Counted from the stretch's first letter, positions 1 through 10,501 are shown. The stretch: 64,000 nucleotides of DNA from Tupaia tana (GCA_026018925.1 JAKSZU010000004.1:13346964-13410963); one strand, 5' to 3'. Program-made: numbers and translations. Notes: generated by a model not told the origin, from the sequence alone.

Positions 1-123
1 GATGCTGGGGTTGGTAGTGACCCCAGGGGCCTACCTCTGTCCCGACCACGGAGCGGGCCCTGGCTCCAAGGACCGTGGTCTCTGGGGGACACCCCCAAGT
101 CCAACTTAGAAAAGGATCCTGAC

Positions 124-243
124 CTTCCGAATCCAGGCAGACTGTGTGGTGCTGGCCGCCAGAGAAGCCCACCCAGGACTTGGTGGAGTTCTTGAAGGAT
201 GTCAGGTTCTGAGGCGTGAAGCAGGAGTCTGTGCCTGGGGTTC
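124..243 (-). CDS. RCC1: RCC1 coding exon 7 (last in window)
   Basis: Codes [15 protein letters not shown] to VCLDSE and carries GGQHHTV with H304. The donor GTCAGG starts at 123, so the gene continues leftward; bases 1-123 are intron. The next exon (expected KAYSLGRAEYG) is not in the window. Confidence 0.94.
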
Positions 244-894
244 CTGAGAAGGCCAGCACAGGCTGTCAGGGACGAAGTACTCTAGGGGTGCCCTCTCACC
301 CCTCCCAGCGAGAAGGCACCCCAGCTGGAACATGGGGCTCTCAGAGGACATGAGGTAGACAGGGGAGGGCTGGGGCTGGTCCCTGGTCTGGTCGTGCCCG
401 AGGCCAAGCCAGGACTCACCGAGCTGGTGGTAGTTGGAGAGGCCGAAGCCATACACGTGGCCTTCACGGGAGATGGCAAAGGTGAAATAGGCACCGCAGA
501 AGGCGTCCTGGAACCGCACAGGGCCCTGGCTCCCCCTGGATCTCAGAATCACACACTTGGGGACCAGGAGTCGCTCTGCAGGCAGAGAGGAAGCCAGCCA
601 GTGACAGACGCAGGCAGACATGCTTGCGAGGCCTGATCTCCGCCAGTCTGTCCCCACCCATTGCAAGAGGCCTGAGAGCGGGCTGAAGCGGGACTCCTAT
701 GCCTGACAGAGGCCAAGGCTCCCAGTGACTAGAGGTGCCTTTCACATAGCACTTCACGTGCCAGGCGTTCTAAGAGACCATTTAACTTCACGGCATGCAG
801 GAGGTAGGTTTGCAGAGCAGGAAGTTGGGGCCAGGGTCCACAGCCAGCTGATGGCAGAACCAGGATTCATACCCAGGGCAGACGAAGGTTTTTG

Positions 895-935
<41 letters not shown>

Positions 936-3900
936 CTTTCCTTCTTTCCTTCCTTCCTTTTTATTTTTTAAAGAAGATTTATTTATTTATTTGTTTGTTT
1001 ATTTAAGCTTGACCAGAGAGGAACAGAGTGAAAGAGAGAGAAAGTGTGAAAACAAGCTGCCAGGTCTGGGGCTCAAACCGCGGTCAGCCATGTGGGAGTC
1101 TTGCCAGCCCCGCTCCCATTTCTCTCTCTAAATGAGAAAGCACATTCCTGGGGAGGGAAAAGGCCACGTCTCCATCTCTCCCGCCCCTGCGTGCACATGC
1201 ACCTGGTGTTTCTCAAGGTGCCGGCCAGGGGGGATCCAGCCACCTTGACCACCACGCCCGCCGCGCTGCAGGCTGGCCCCAGGGTGAATTCTGGCCAGCA
1301 CTGCGGGCCCACTTGCCGCAGCCCTGAACACAGAGCACGGCTCCTGTCCTCAGCCTACTGACGGGCAGCTTGCCTGGGCGCCCCACCCGAGTACCACCAC
1401 CACTCACCAAGGCCCTGCCGGCCACCACGGTTGGCGAATAACTCAGGCACGCGGCCCAGCTGGCCCTGTTCCCCACAGCCCAAGGTGTAGAGGTCACCGT
1501 CAACTGTCAGCATCACCAAGTGGTCGTTTCCTGAGGGGAGAGGAAGGCAGGGCTGCAGGCCTGGCCAGGGAGGCCCAGGCTGGGCAGCACCAGGGCAGGC
1601 TCTCCCAGTCTTGCCAGATGAGGACTCGTCCTTACCCGAGGCCACCTTCACCACAGGCGTGTTCAGCTGCACTGGCACGGGCACCATGCTCTTCTTCATG
1701 GGCTCCAGCAGCCCGATCACACCGTTGTTGTCCTGGAAGGGGACAGAGCACGCAGCAGCCAGTCCTGCCTGCCTTTGAGCAGCCAGACCCAGGCTTGTGG
1801 GCAGCCACGGACCTGCCTGGGGAGGGAGCTGGGAGCAGGCAAGGGTAAGAGGCAGGAGGCAAGCTACATGGTCTGGGATTGGTACTGCCACAGCCGACGA
1901 GGGGGCCTGGGTGCCAGCAGGGAAGTGTCTGGCCAGGTGGTACCCGAGGAGGCTGTGGAAACACCATTCTGTTACTCCATGTGCTGGAAATCACCCACAA
2001 CACAGTGGAAAATTGCCCTGATGAGGAAATGCCACATCAGATTCCTTTATTTTTGACATTGCAATATAAGTTAAAAACCAGGGCTGGCAGGTGGTGTGGT
2101 GGCTGGGGTGCTGGATTCCCACATGGCAAACTGCAGTTCGAGTCCCAGACCTGGCGGCTTGCTTTTTTTTGGAGTTTTTTGCTATAGGGCGCATGCACTC
2201 ATCAGACAGACAGAGACAGAGAGACAGAAAGCAAGAAATCACCCCCCAGGGGGGATGGCCACACCGCAATCCCTTCTCCTCCATTCTCCTCTTGGGATCT
2301 TGGGCACGCACACACACGCGCCTGGCATGAGTTTTAAGCCACCAGGTCCGGGACGCAAACCGCGGTCAACTATGTCGGAGTCCAGTGACACAGCCATTAC
2401 GCTAACTGCTGGTCCCGTTGGCAGCTTGTTTTCTCACCTTCCCTTTCTCTCTCTGGTCAAGTTAAAATAATAATAATAAATAAAATAAAATAATTATTTT
2501 TTAAAAAGTTAATTAAAAACCAAAATACCAAACTAATTTTAATGTTCAATCTTTTTTTTCTCCTCTATATTCACCTGCTAGGGGAAATGACCATGCCACA
2601 ATCCCTTCTCCTCCGTTCTCCTCCCGGAATCGTGAGTGCACACGCACCTGGCATGACTTTTAAGTCACCAGGTCTGGGACGGGAACTGTGGTTGGCCACG
2701 TGGGAACCCAGTGGTGTAGCCACAGTGCCACCTGCTGGCCCCAAGACACATACTTTGCACATGCACTCGCCAGAGACAGAGATGGAAAGCGAGAAAGCAC
2801 CCCCAAGGAGGATAGCCTCGCTGCGGTCTCCTCTCAGGATTGTGGGCACCCACGTACGCCCCTGTGGTCGACTACATAGGAGTCTGACAACGAAACTGCT
2901 ACGCTGTCTGCTGGTCCTGACGCATGCTTCCTAATGTCAGGTTCAAGGAAGCTGCCTCTGATGTGGACAGGCTGATGATAAAACCAGGGACTGTGCCTGC
3001 AGGTGCTGTGGTGGTTTAGGCACTAGACTCCGACATGACTGACTGTGGTTCGAGTCCCGGACTCAGCGGCTTAAAACTCATGCGGTGTGTGCATGCACAA
3101 AATCCTGAGGAGAGTGGAGAAGGGATTGCAGTGTAGCCATTCTAACTCTCTCTCCATCTCTCTGGCGAGCACACACACCCTACAGCAACAAAAATCTCCC
3201 AAAAATCAAACCAAACCAAACCACCCCCAGAGGCCTGGGCTGGGACCCTGCACTACTGGTGGCCTCCACCTCACCCAGAAATAAGCACGAGAGGGGCACA
3301 GAGGTGGATTATCTTTGGGGCCCACGTAGGCTTCCAGACCCAGCCTTACCCGGAAGGAGCCCCAGAGGAAGACTCGGCCGTCATCCGTGAGAGCCGCCGT
3401 GTGACTGTCCCCTGCTGAGACCTGGACCACTTTCTCCTGCAGGTCCACTCTCCCAGGGACCATGTCTGAGCCCTCAGCTGAAGTGTCCCTTCCCAGGGCA
3501 CCCTCATCATTGCAGCCGAAGGAATAGACCTGTGCCAGGACGCCCCGGTCAGTGCAGGGTCTGGCCTCTCAGTCCACGCCGTGTGACCGGCCAGCTCCCT
3601 CTCCCCAGAGAAATCTGCCCCAGCCCCAGCCGCAGCCCGCAGGACCATGCCCACCACCTACCCGGCCGCTCGTGCTCAGACATACGGTGTGCATGCCTCC
3701 AGCCTCCGCCTGCACGACACCCTCTGGAATGGGGACCAGGGCTGGCTTCTTCCTCTCCAGCACACTGTCCCCCAGTCCCAGTTGGCCCACGTCACCCTGG
3801 CCCAGTGTCAGCACCACGCCAGGCTCTGTGCTGTGTGACCTGTGTGAGACTGAGGTGGAAAGACAGTCTCTCAGTGCGGGGAGGGGCAGAGGGCAGAGGG

Positions 3901-5052
3901 CAGAGGTCAAGCCCTGCTCGGTGTAGACCAGCAGGGGGCCTGTCTGAGGCTTCCTCCTCTGTGCCTCGAGCATCACAAACGTTCCCATCTCGTGGGGATT
4001 TTGTGGTGATGAAACCCGCATATTATCGGTGTGAGGCAGAAATACCAGAAGGAGGTGGCGCCTGGGGTGGGGCTCCCCGTGGCACAGCGGGCTCACCAAT
4101 GCACCAGGCCTGTGCAGCTCCCACGCTGCAGGGCCAACCACCCACACGTAGGGTCCTGTTTCAGAGGACAGGGCACTTTCGCGGGGCCACAGAGGATTAG
4201 CGGACACCCAGGAGGCAAGGTCAGGGCCCTTCCCGGACTGTCCCAGCCCTCTTCCACCCCGGCCTGGGACTGCCACGTCCTGGGCACAGTCACAGAGAAA
4301 GACCAGCCCTTCCACCCCTATCCGGCAGCAAGCTGGGCTGCAGAGAAGGGCAGGGGCAGGGCGTGCTGGCAGCCATGCTGCAGGAGCAGCACCAACCATG
4401 GGGAGCCAGGTCCTCTGCTGGCCTCCAGCCTCCCCTGGGGATGCAGCTACCGCAGGTAGGTGCACTGGGCAGGGGCTGCAGGGTCACGTTGGGTGGGCGG
4501 GAGGGATGGGCCGCAGGCACCTGGGCAGGAGCGGGCAGAAGTGGGGGCGTGGCGGGAGGCAGCGGCCCTCTCTGCCTGGTTACGAGAGTCTGCAAGAGAC
4601 AGACACGGTCTGAGCACGGTGCACACGCCCCTCCAGGTCACAGGAGAGAGGCGCCCCTTTAATCCTGGCAACAGCTGGAGGTTGGCGCCGTACTGGCCAC
4701 CCTCTGACGGAGGGTAAGCGAGCGTGGCCAGGTGACGTGCCTTGCCCACGGCTGCACGGCTAGGAAGTGGCAGAGCCAGTCTGGAGTCACAACTGCCTGG
4801 CAGAGTCTCAGGCCTGGGCTTGTCTGTACTGCCTGGCGGCTCTGAGGGGGACTCTGTCCCATCAGCGTGCCAACAGGGGTATTCAATGACCCGAGTGTCA
4901 GGGAGGAAGGAGCCCCACTGCAGATTCTCTGGGCTTCAAGAAGTCACTGGCACCCCGAGAAAGGCCATGGCCCACTCACCCTTCACCTTCTTGCTCTTGG
5001 GGATGGCATCTTCTGGGGGCGACCTTCTCTTAGCTATGCGCTTGGGTGGCAT
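124..5052 (-). CDS. RCC1: RCC1 coding region, seven exons, 3' end outside window
   Basis: Regulator of chromosome condensation 1, the nuclear, nucleosome-bound guanine nucleotide exchange factor for Ran; it makes RanGTP around chromatin for nuclear transport and spindle assembly. Seen: seven exons 5052-4980, 3849-3662, 3529-3350, 1732-1636, 1530-1408, 575-420 and 243-124, each with GT/AG borders and matching phases, joining into 312 codons without a stop. Residue numbers coincide with human RCC1 (421 aa), so about 109 C-terminal residues lie left of base 1. The product is a seven-bladed beta-propeller of RCC1 repeats behind a basic N-terminal tail. Residues known to matter for Ran exchange, D44, D128, D182 and H304, all appear in their expected contexts (GQGDVGQ, SAGDSH, SGNDHL, GGQHHT). 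No frameshift is seen, so this is the functional gene, not a retrocopy. Confidence 0.96.
420..575 (-). CDS. RCC1: RCC1 coding exon 6
   Basis: Codes ERLLVPKC to GLSNYHQLG, including [15 protein letters not shown] typical of the propeller core. The acceptor is CTGCCTGCAG and the donor GTGAGT starts at 419. The surface segment around residues 236-246 ([11 protein letters not shown]) is one of the more divergent parts. Confidence 0.95.
738..882 (+). mobile_element. MIR fragment
   Basis: CACGTGCCAGGCGTTCTAAG, GGAGGTAGG, then CAGCCAGCTGATGGCAGAAC resemble the mammalian-wide MIR core; old and diverged. Confidence 0.7.
896..956 (+). repeat. (CT)n and T-rich pyrimidine tract
   Basis: About 16 CT units, then TTTC/TTCC tract leading into the tail of an antisense SINE-B. 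Confidence 0.9.
958..1115 (-). mobile_element. SINE-B
   Basis: Tail AT-rich, GACCAGAGAGG, B box CAAACCGCGGTC in antisense; head truncated. Confidence 0.85.
1408..1530 (-). CDS. RCC1: RCC1 coding exon 5
   Basis: Begins in SGNDHLVML, placing the key acidic residue D182, and continues through [23 protein letters not shown]. The acceptor is CCCCTCAG; the donor GTGAGT starts at 1407. Confidence 0.95.
1636..1732 (-). CDS. RCC1: RCC1 coding exon 4
   Basis: Codes [18 protein letters not shown] through VVKVASG. The stretch after MVP (PVQLNT) differs from the human QVQLDV. The acceptor is CCTTCCAG, and the donor GT is at 1635-1634. Confidence 0.95.
2083..2510 (+). mobile_element. SINE-B split by a SINE-A
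   Basis: 5' half 2083-2162, 3' half from 2417; the join repeats GGCGGCTTG/GGCAGCTTG, the SINE-A target duplication. Confidence 0.85.
2163..2416 (-). mobile_element. SINE-A nested in SINE-B
   Basis: Complete antisense copy from poly-T to GCTAACTGCTGGTCCC. Confidence 0.92.
2550..2742 (-). mobile_element. SINE-C
   Basis: Body ATCCCTTCTCCTCCGTTCTC; head ends GCCACCTGCTGGCCCC. Confidence 0.85.
2743..2917 (-). mobile_element. SINE-A/C, diverged
   Basis: CACTCGCCAGAGACAGAG to GTCTGCTGGTCC, abutting the previous copy. Confidence 0.8.
2993..3222 (+). mobile_element. SINE-C
   Basis: B box GGTTCGAGTCCCGG at about 3050; tail has an AACC repeat instead of plain poly-A. Confidence 0.85.
3350..3529 (-). 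CDS. RCC1: RCC1 coding exon 3
   Basis: Sixty codons, [13 protein letters not shown] to FLWGSFR. Includes [10 protein letters not shown], where D128 contributes to Ran nucleotide exchange. The acceptor is GGCACAG, and donor GTAAGG starts at 3349. Confidence 0.95.
3662..3849 (-). CDS. RCC1: RCC1 coding exon 2
   Basis: Codes from [11 protein letters not shown] to STSGR (residues 25-87), the first propeller blade. It contains [11 protein letters not shown] with D44, one of the residues at the Ran interface. The acceptor is CACCTCAG before 3849, and donor GTAGGT starts at 3661. Confidence 0.95.
4655..4845 (+). mobile_element. MIR fragment
   Basis: ACGTGCCTTGCCCACGGCTG followed by CTAGGAAGTGGCAGAGCCAG is the clearest MIR core in the window, in the RCC1 intron after the first coding exon. 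Confidence 0.8.
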
Positions 5053-5061
5053 CTTCCTGTC
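4980..5061 (-). CDS. RCC1: RCC1 first coding exon (N-terminal tail)
   Basis: The acceptor AG is at 5063-5062, nine untranslated bases follow, ATG is at 5052-5050, and the donor GTGAGT begins at 4979. It codes for 24 residues starting [10 protein letters not shown], a lysine/arginine-rich tail that contacts DNA and holds the nuclear localisation signal. The start fits the X-Pro-Lys rule for alpha-N-methylation by NTMT1. As in mouse, residue 2 is Pro where human has Ser. Confidence 0.95.
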
Positions 5062-5139
5062 CTGAAAAACCAGCCCAATGCTACGTGTCGGAAGTGGCAA
5101 ACGTTTTCCTATGTCAATCAAGGGTTTATCCACAACCCT

Positions 5140-5265
5140 AAAAAAGGGAAGGGGAATTGCCCAGCAACCCTACTTCTCAAAATCTATCCCAGGAACAGAA
5201 TGAGGGATGCGACCAAAGATTAAGTTCCATGAATTTTCTCTACTGCATCTTCAGAACGCTATGCA
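5140..5265 (+). mobile_element. L1 3'-region fragment
   Basis: CCCAGCAACCCTACTTCTCA and ATCTATCCCAGGAACAGAAT resemble the old L1 (L1M) segment just before its 3' end. About 80 bp upstream of the RCC1 first coding exon. Confidence 0.6.
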
Positions 5266-5275
5266 AAACAGCAAG

Positions 5276-5515
5276 AGGACCAACGGTGGCACGGTGCTGG
5301 GGTGCTGGACGCCCATGCAGCCAACCAAGGCCCGTGTCCTGGATCAGGCAGCCTGAAAGCACACCAGGCATGTGCATGCCCCAGAGAGAAGACTGGAGGA
5401 GGGAAAGGACTGCAACGTGGTTATTCTGACGGGACTGATTTCCCACATTCCCTCTGCCTCTCTGATAAGTTCATACACCCTATGACCAAAACAAACAAAG
5501 AAAAAAAAGAATGAA
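5276..5515 (+). mobile_element. SINE-C, old
   Basis: Diverged head; body GGCATGTGCATGCCC and end ACACCCTATGACCAAAACAA. Confidence 0.7.
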
Positions 5516-5574
5516 AAAACCAGTAACAAAGTACAAAATGGGGCAACCTCATGACAGAGGGGATGAGGCCACAC

Positions 5575-5768
5575 TTAGGGACCGGCCTGTGTGGTGTTAG
5601 ACAGATGCGTGTTTGCACACGTGCGTGCATGCCCGAAACCCTGAAGGAGACGGGGAAGCACTGTTGTATGGCCGTCCCCGTGGGAATACCTTCTCACTTT
5701 CCCCCTCGGTCTCTCATAAACCGCACATACCCTACAGCAAAAATCTAAAAAAAAAAAAAAAAAAAGAA
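5575..5768 (+). mobile_element. SINE-C, old, part of head lost
   Basis: CGTGCGTGCATGCCCGAAAC and CATACCCTACAGCAAAAATC then poly-A. Confidence 0.75.
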
Positions 5769-6311
5769 AAAGAGGAAAATTCAGCGAAAGGCAGATGGGA
5801 TCCAGGTGGGGCCCGGGCAGATGAGCAGGCTTCCCAGGACTTGCCTAGTAGCCTGGCCCCAGTGATGGTCCAAGGAGCAGGGAGAAGCCAGTGCCGGGAG
5901 GGGCGGAGGCAGGAGGCAGTGTGCACAGCACAGCCAGGCCCTGGGCCTTGTGCAGAGCGACCTGAACCCCGCCCTTCGCCCTTCACCTCTGCCGGGACTG
6001 TGGGCGCTGCAGGGCTGCGGCAAGTGGCTGGGCTGGGCACAGGAGTAGCTTCTGTCCTGGGTTCCAGTCCTTACCTCGCCCACCCCAGCTTGGCTGCCAG
6101 GCACTTACAAGCTGCAAGAGGGAGCGGGCGCAGTGAAGTCAGACAGCAGGAGGGGCGCCCATGGGGCCAGCCTCTCCCGCGATGCTCGGATGCTCACGCT
6201 TGCCCTCTGGGTGAGAGTGACATCCCAGCTCCACACAGACGGCCGAGGCTGGGGGCAGGCACCTGTGCCACAGAGGAGGAGTCCCAGGTCTCAGGCAGCA
6301 GGTGACAAGGT

Positions 6312-6444
6312 GTCCGGGATTCCCACAGTCCCGGACCTGGCAGCTTGCTTTCTCACTTTCTCTCTCTCTCTCTCACTCTGCCCTTCTCTGCTCAAATTAA
6401 AATAATGATAATAATAAATGGGTAAATCAAGTTAAATAGTTCTT
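6312..6444 (+). mobile_element. SINE-B, 5'-truncated
   Basis: CCCGGACCTGGCAGCTTGCT, TC stretch, AAATTAAAATAATGATAATA. Confidence 0.85.
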
Positions 6445-6715
6445 GGGACCAGCAGTTAGCGTAATGGCTATGTTGCTGGACTCCCACGTAGTCAACCACG
6501 GTTTGAGTCCCGGACCCGGTGCTTAAACTCACGCTGGGCGTGTGTGCGTACGTGCCCAAGATCCCGAGAGGAGAATGGAGAAGAGATTGTGGCATGGCCA
6601 TCCCCCCTGGGGGTGATTTCTCACTTTCTATCTCTCTGTCTCTGTCTGTCTGGGGAGTGCCCGATAGCAAAATCCTTTCCAAAAAAAAATTAAATAAATA
6701 ATAACAATAATTCTT
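6445..6715 (+). mobile_element. SINE-A
   Basis: Intact head; inserted in the tail of the preceding SINE-B. Confidence 0.93.
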
Positions 6716-6899
6716 AAAAAAGAAAAGAAATACCAGGGCTCCTGGCCACACCGTTTTCTTTTCCACTTAGACCGGCAGTCCAGCTACAAGCCCTTGCCAC
6801 CTCCTCACAGCCTCCTTCCAGGCGGCCATAGCAGCTGTCCCCTCCGTCCCCCGCATGGGGCCAGGCCTGGTGGCAGACTCCCCAGGAGGGTACCCAGGA

Positions 6900-8060
6900 G
6901 ACAGAGGAGAGGGCGGCGTGCCCGACACGTGCTGAGCTCGGCCACTGGGCAGAGCGGCCACGCTTGGCACCGGGGCTCCCGCTGCGCCCGGGCCCTAAGT
7001 GCTCCCGAGGCAGCGCCCGAGCGAGACCAGGTCTCGGGGCGGCCGCTGCGGGGAGGACGGCGCCGGCCCCGCTCCCAGGCAGTGTGCTCGGCCCCGGGCC
7101 GCGAGGCGCCTCCACGCGGCAGCTGGCGGTCCTGGGTCGCCCTGGCTCCTCGGGGCCCTCCTGGCAGCCGCCCCGCCGGCCGCTCCCTGCCCGGACCTCA
7201 TGCCTTCGCGCCCCGCGGGGTCGAGCCCCAGCGCCCGCCCGCTGGAAGGCCGGTCCTGCCCGCTCGCGCCAGGCTTCCCGGGCTGCGCGCCCCCCGCCAG
7301 CGCCCGGCCCGGTCCCGGGCACTGGCGCACGGGTGCGCGCGACGGCCGAGCTCGGGCCGTTTGAATCTCCCGCCCGCGGGCGGCGGCGGAGGGGCCTCGC
7401 GGCCCGCACTCGGCGAGGCGGGGTCCGGCCGTCCCCGGGCACCCGCACCCGCGCCCGCGCCCTCCTGCCGCCGAATTCCCGCGCCACGACCCGGGCCACC
7501 TCGGTCGCGCGGTGCCGGGTGCAGCCTCCGCGCGCCGCCGCCGCACGACCCTCCGCGTGCCTCGGACCGACCTACCTCGGCGCCCGCCCGCCGCGCTCTC
7601 CGGCGCGCGCCCGCACGCCGGGTCGCGAGTTGCGGAGCATGCGCCCTGGGCCGCCGGCCGACCCCGACGCAGGATCGCGGCCTCGGGCGGCCCCTGGCGG
7701 CCTCCCCGGGGAGCGCAGGGTACGCGCCCCCGGGGCCCCCGCAGGCCGGCGCCGCGCCAGGTTCCAGGGTTGCGCCGGGTCACCCCACGGCGCGAGCTGC
7801 TTGGCCCGGAAGCACTGCCTCCATCCTGTGGGGAAAATCTGGCTGCCAGGGTCCGCACGGTGAAAGAGGGTACTGCTCGTCCCTATCCGCGGGGTCTCCA
7901 CCGAGGATCGCGGCCCGCCTCGGCCACTGCACCTACGAGGCCCGGCCCGGAGCGCGGAGAGCCCGGGGTGGGCTGCCGGGTGGGCCGGGAGAGGGAGGCG
8001 AGCGAAGGACAGCGCTGAGGCTCGGCTCACCGTGGAACGGGCAGGGCTGTGAGCGCGGGC
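6900..8060. promoter_or_regulatory. RCC1: CpG island, probable RCC1 promoter and 5' exon
   Basis: A very GC- and CpG-rich stretch with no SINEs, in contrast to its surroundings, lying upstream of the RCC1 start codon in minus-strand terms. An NRF1-like GCATGCGC sits at about 7638-7645. A plausible first-exon donor, GAG then GTAGGTCGG, reads on the minus strand at 7576/7575. TSS position and exon limits are inferred; long frames here on both strands follow from base composition. Confidence 0.7.
7576..7640 (-). other. RCC1: Possible RCC1 5' UTR exon end
   Basis: Only the donor at 7575-7574 is visible. The upstream limit is a guess placed near the NRF1-like motif. It would splice to the acceptor at 5063-5062, skipping about 2.5 kb. 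Confidence 0.3.
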
Positions 8061-8388
8061 ACACGGGATCAGACTTTTGTTTGAGAACAAAATGGAGAAT
8101 GGACTTGGGGCAGGGGTGACAGGGGTGGTGGGAGCGAGAGACTGGAGCCACAAGGCTGTGAGCGGGGACTGGGCGCTGGAGAGGCAGACAGGACACTGAA
8201 ACGCCCGCTCAGGGCGGTGCAGCCGGCTCGGGGTTTTAGGTGTTCCCTGAGGTGACCCCTCGGCCATTCCTTTGTGTCTGGGGTTCCCAAGTCAGGCAGT
8301 CACCTGTCGCACTCGCACTCCGGAAGGGCACGTGTGTGTGCATAGTAGAGGGAGCATGTGCTGGCCAGGGACGGGAGAACTCCGGCGG

Positions 8389-8560
8389 CGGGTTGAGGTG
8401 GGGGGGGTGCCAGGACCAAGGGGAGGAGCAGGGCCAGGACAGGGGGGCGGCCGGGGGGGAGCGGCAGGGGGAGGAGCAGGGCCGGGACAGGGGGGCGGCG
8501 GGGGGGGCAGGGTGAGAAGCGGGGCGGGGGGTTGTGTGGGAGGGGCGGGGAGGGCCAGGG
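8389..8560 (+). repeat. G-rich tract with duplicated unit upstream of RCC1 promoter
   Basis: Runs of three to eight G recur throughout. A unit of about 45 bp containing GAGGAGCAGGGCC, then GGACAGGGGGGCGGC, occurs twice, near 8423 and 8472. Strong G-quadruplex potential on the plus strand. Confidence 0.75.
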
Positions 8561-8929
8561 GCTCTGCACTCCTGTCTCCTGCGTCTGTCCTCCCCTGGGG
8601 ACTTGGCCCGCAGGCACTCGCGTCTGTTTCCCAGGCCTCCACGCCCAGAGCCTGAAGCATACGCTGGGCCGCGTGGGAACCGCTGCCTTAGCCGCCAGGC
8701 CGGGAGCAGCCCTGGTGGACGCTGGCTGAATTCCTTCCACCCCGCGGAGCCTACGAAGCACTCCCGTTGGAGGGTGTCTTACCTCTTCACGTTGACCTCC
8801 GCCTCCATCGTGTTCTCCCCTTCGGATGGTATGCGGTGGAACTTCTCCAAGTTCTAACCCTGGGATGTGTGCGTTCTTTGCGGTCTTCCTCCCAGGCTTA
8901 GCGCACTTATATAAAAAAACATCACCTGG

Positions 8930-9072
8930 GGGCCGGCAGGTGGCGCTGGGCGCCCACAGGGCCCACAGCGTTGGCGCCCCGGACCTGGCGGCCTGGTTTC
9001 TCACTAACCCCCCACCCGCTCCGACCCTCTCTGATCAAACTGAAATAAATTTGAATAATTCTTTAAAAAAAT
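8930..9072 (+). mobile_element. SINE-B with head deletion
   Basis: GGGGCCGGCAGGTGGCGCTG then a shortened tRNA-like part; ends GATCAAACTGAAATAAATTT. Confidence 0.8.
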
Positions 9073-9649
9073 CTGTTTTGTAAACTTTTCACTGCTAACT
9101 ACAGAGACACATCCATGTCTATTCATTTGTTACTCACAAAAATCTCGAGTTGGAAAAAGAAAAATGAGATTCAAAGTTCTCTGGGCACAACACAGTGGAG
9201 GGGAACCTTAGCTGTTGTTCAGGGAGGGACCACCTCCCCCTTTCTTAATTGTTGGAAGGCGTGTGCACTCAACAGAGAAAGCACACCCTACAGGATGTGG
9301 TCTCACCAAACTCTTGTAATACCGCAAAAATTTCAGGCCTGCACACACACATCACGCCTAGCATGTTTATAAGTGGCCTAGATTTAGGGCCTGAAGCCTG
9401 GTTGGCCATTATCCAGCTTGCAATGCAGAGGTTCGAGAAGGGACTACGTATGACCATTCCCCATGAGGAATCCCCTCTCCATTGAGCACTGTGCCCTCTG
9501 GCAAATTAGTTACAATTTTGATTTTTCTGACTCTTCCCTATTTGTTTCTATCTAAAGCATGCTAATGGCCGCTGTCCCTGCCTCATTCCTTCCCTTTATT
9601 ATTTAACCTAGATCCCTTGGTTAATGTGTAGATTTCTGCAAGGAACTCT

Positions 9650-9745
9650 TTAAAAGAATTATTTTTAAATAATTTTTATTTTTAAAATTTAACCAGAGCA
9701 GAAAGGGGAAAAGAGAAAGCAAGCTGACAAATCTCTTAGTGTTTG
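9650..9745 (-). mobile_element. SINE-B, head missing
   Basis: AT-rich tail and TTTAACCAGAGCAGAAAGGG, then broken by a SINE-A. Confidence 0.7.
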
Positions 9746-9987
9746 AGTTTTTTTGCTATAGGGCATGAGCGCTCACCAGAAAGGCAGACACACACAGAAA
9801 GACACAAACCACCCCCAGGGGGGATAGCCACGCCCCAACCCCTTCACCCCCATTCTGAGGTTCTCGGGCACACAGGCATGCACGCACACACACCCAACTC
9901 AAGTTTAAACCACCTGGTCCAGGACTCGAACCATGGTCAACTACAGGGGAGTCCAGTGACATAGCCATTACCCCAACTGCTGGCCCC
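9746..9987 (-). mobile_element. SINE-A
   Basis: Antisense, from TTTTTTGCTATAGGGC to CCAACTGCTGGCCCC; close to the RPS26 pseudogene. Confidence 0.9.
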
Positions 9988-9999
9988 GATGCAATTTTC

Positions 10000-10221
10000 A
10001 ATGGATAATCTGGAGTTTTTTCAGAGGACAGTTCAAGAATCGGCTCGTTACATGGGATTTGGCGGAGGGCGAGGGGCAGCACCCACCAAAGACACTTGCT
10101 TCAATGTCTCTGACAGCTGTGGCCTGTTTTGGATGATGAACTCAACAGGTGCACTTCGTGCAGACAACAGGCTGCATATGGCCACGGCCATTTTTGGCAA
10201 GGCTGTTTCTTTTCTTGTCAT
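10000..10221 (-). pseudogene. RPS26P: RPS26 processed pseudogene, internally deleted
   Basis: Intronless copy of the 40S ribosomal protein S26 mRNA. The former ATG is at 10221-10219; the next codons read as a degraded RPS26 N-terminus (GRGH.QP..CT.C), then a stop, then AVRDI.EASVF. The C-terminal end GAAPRPPPKPM survives as GGTGCTGCCCC...CCCATGTAA ending at 10048. Only about 174 bp of the 348 bp frame remain, with at least two deletions and frameshifts. Remnants of the 3' UTR continue to about 10000. Non-coding. It sits between SNHG3 and the RCC1 promoter with no link to either. Confidence 0.8.
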
Positions 10222-10282
10222 CTCTGAAGCAAGGCCGTTTACTATTAAACTTTATACAGGATACATGTTCTCACCAGAGTGA

Positions 10283-10365
10283 TAAAACAAGCTGCAAGTC
10301 TGGGACTTGAACCACATACAGCCCTGGGAGTACAGTGCTTCAACCACCATGCCACCTGCTGGTCC
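10283..10365 (-). mobile_element. SINE-B head fragment
   Basis: AAGCTGCAAGTCTGGGACTT to GCCACCTGCTGGTCC. Confidence 0.75.
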
Positions 10366-10379
10366 TGCAATTTGAGCAA

Positions 10380-10501
10380 GTTTTTTTATTTTGACCAGAC
10401 AGACAGAGGGAAAGTGAGAAAGCAAGCTACCAGGTCGACTTGTCGTGGTCAGTCATGTGGGAGTGTCCAGCACCTTAATCACCATGCCACCTGCTGGTCC
10501 C
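10380..10501 (-). mobile_element. SINE-B
   Basis: TTTGACCAGACAGACAGAGG to GCCACCTGCTGGTCCCC. Confidence 0.85.

Noticed and set aside
6794..8119. 441-codon open frame across the CpG island, with long overlapping frames on both strands
   Set aside because: Arg/Pro/Gly/Ala-rich in every frame, as GC-rich non-coding DNA gives; no domain, and it overlaps the RCC1 promoter.
9190..9480. Possible very old SINE-C in antisense
   Set aside because: Scattered resemblance only (ACACACATCACGCCTAGCATG); no head or tail that can be placed.
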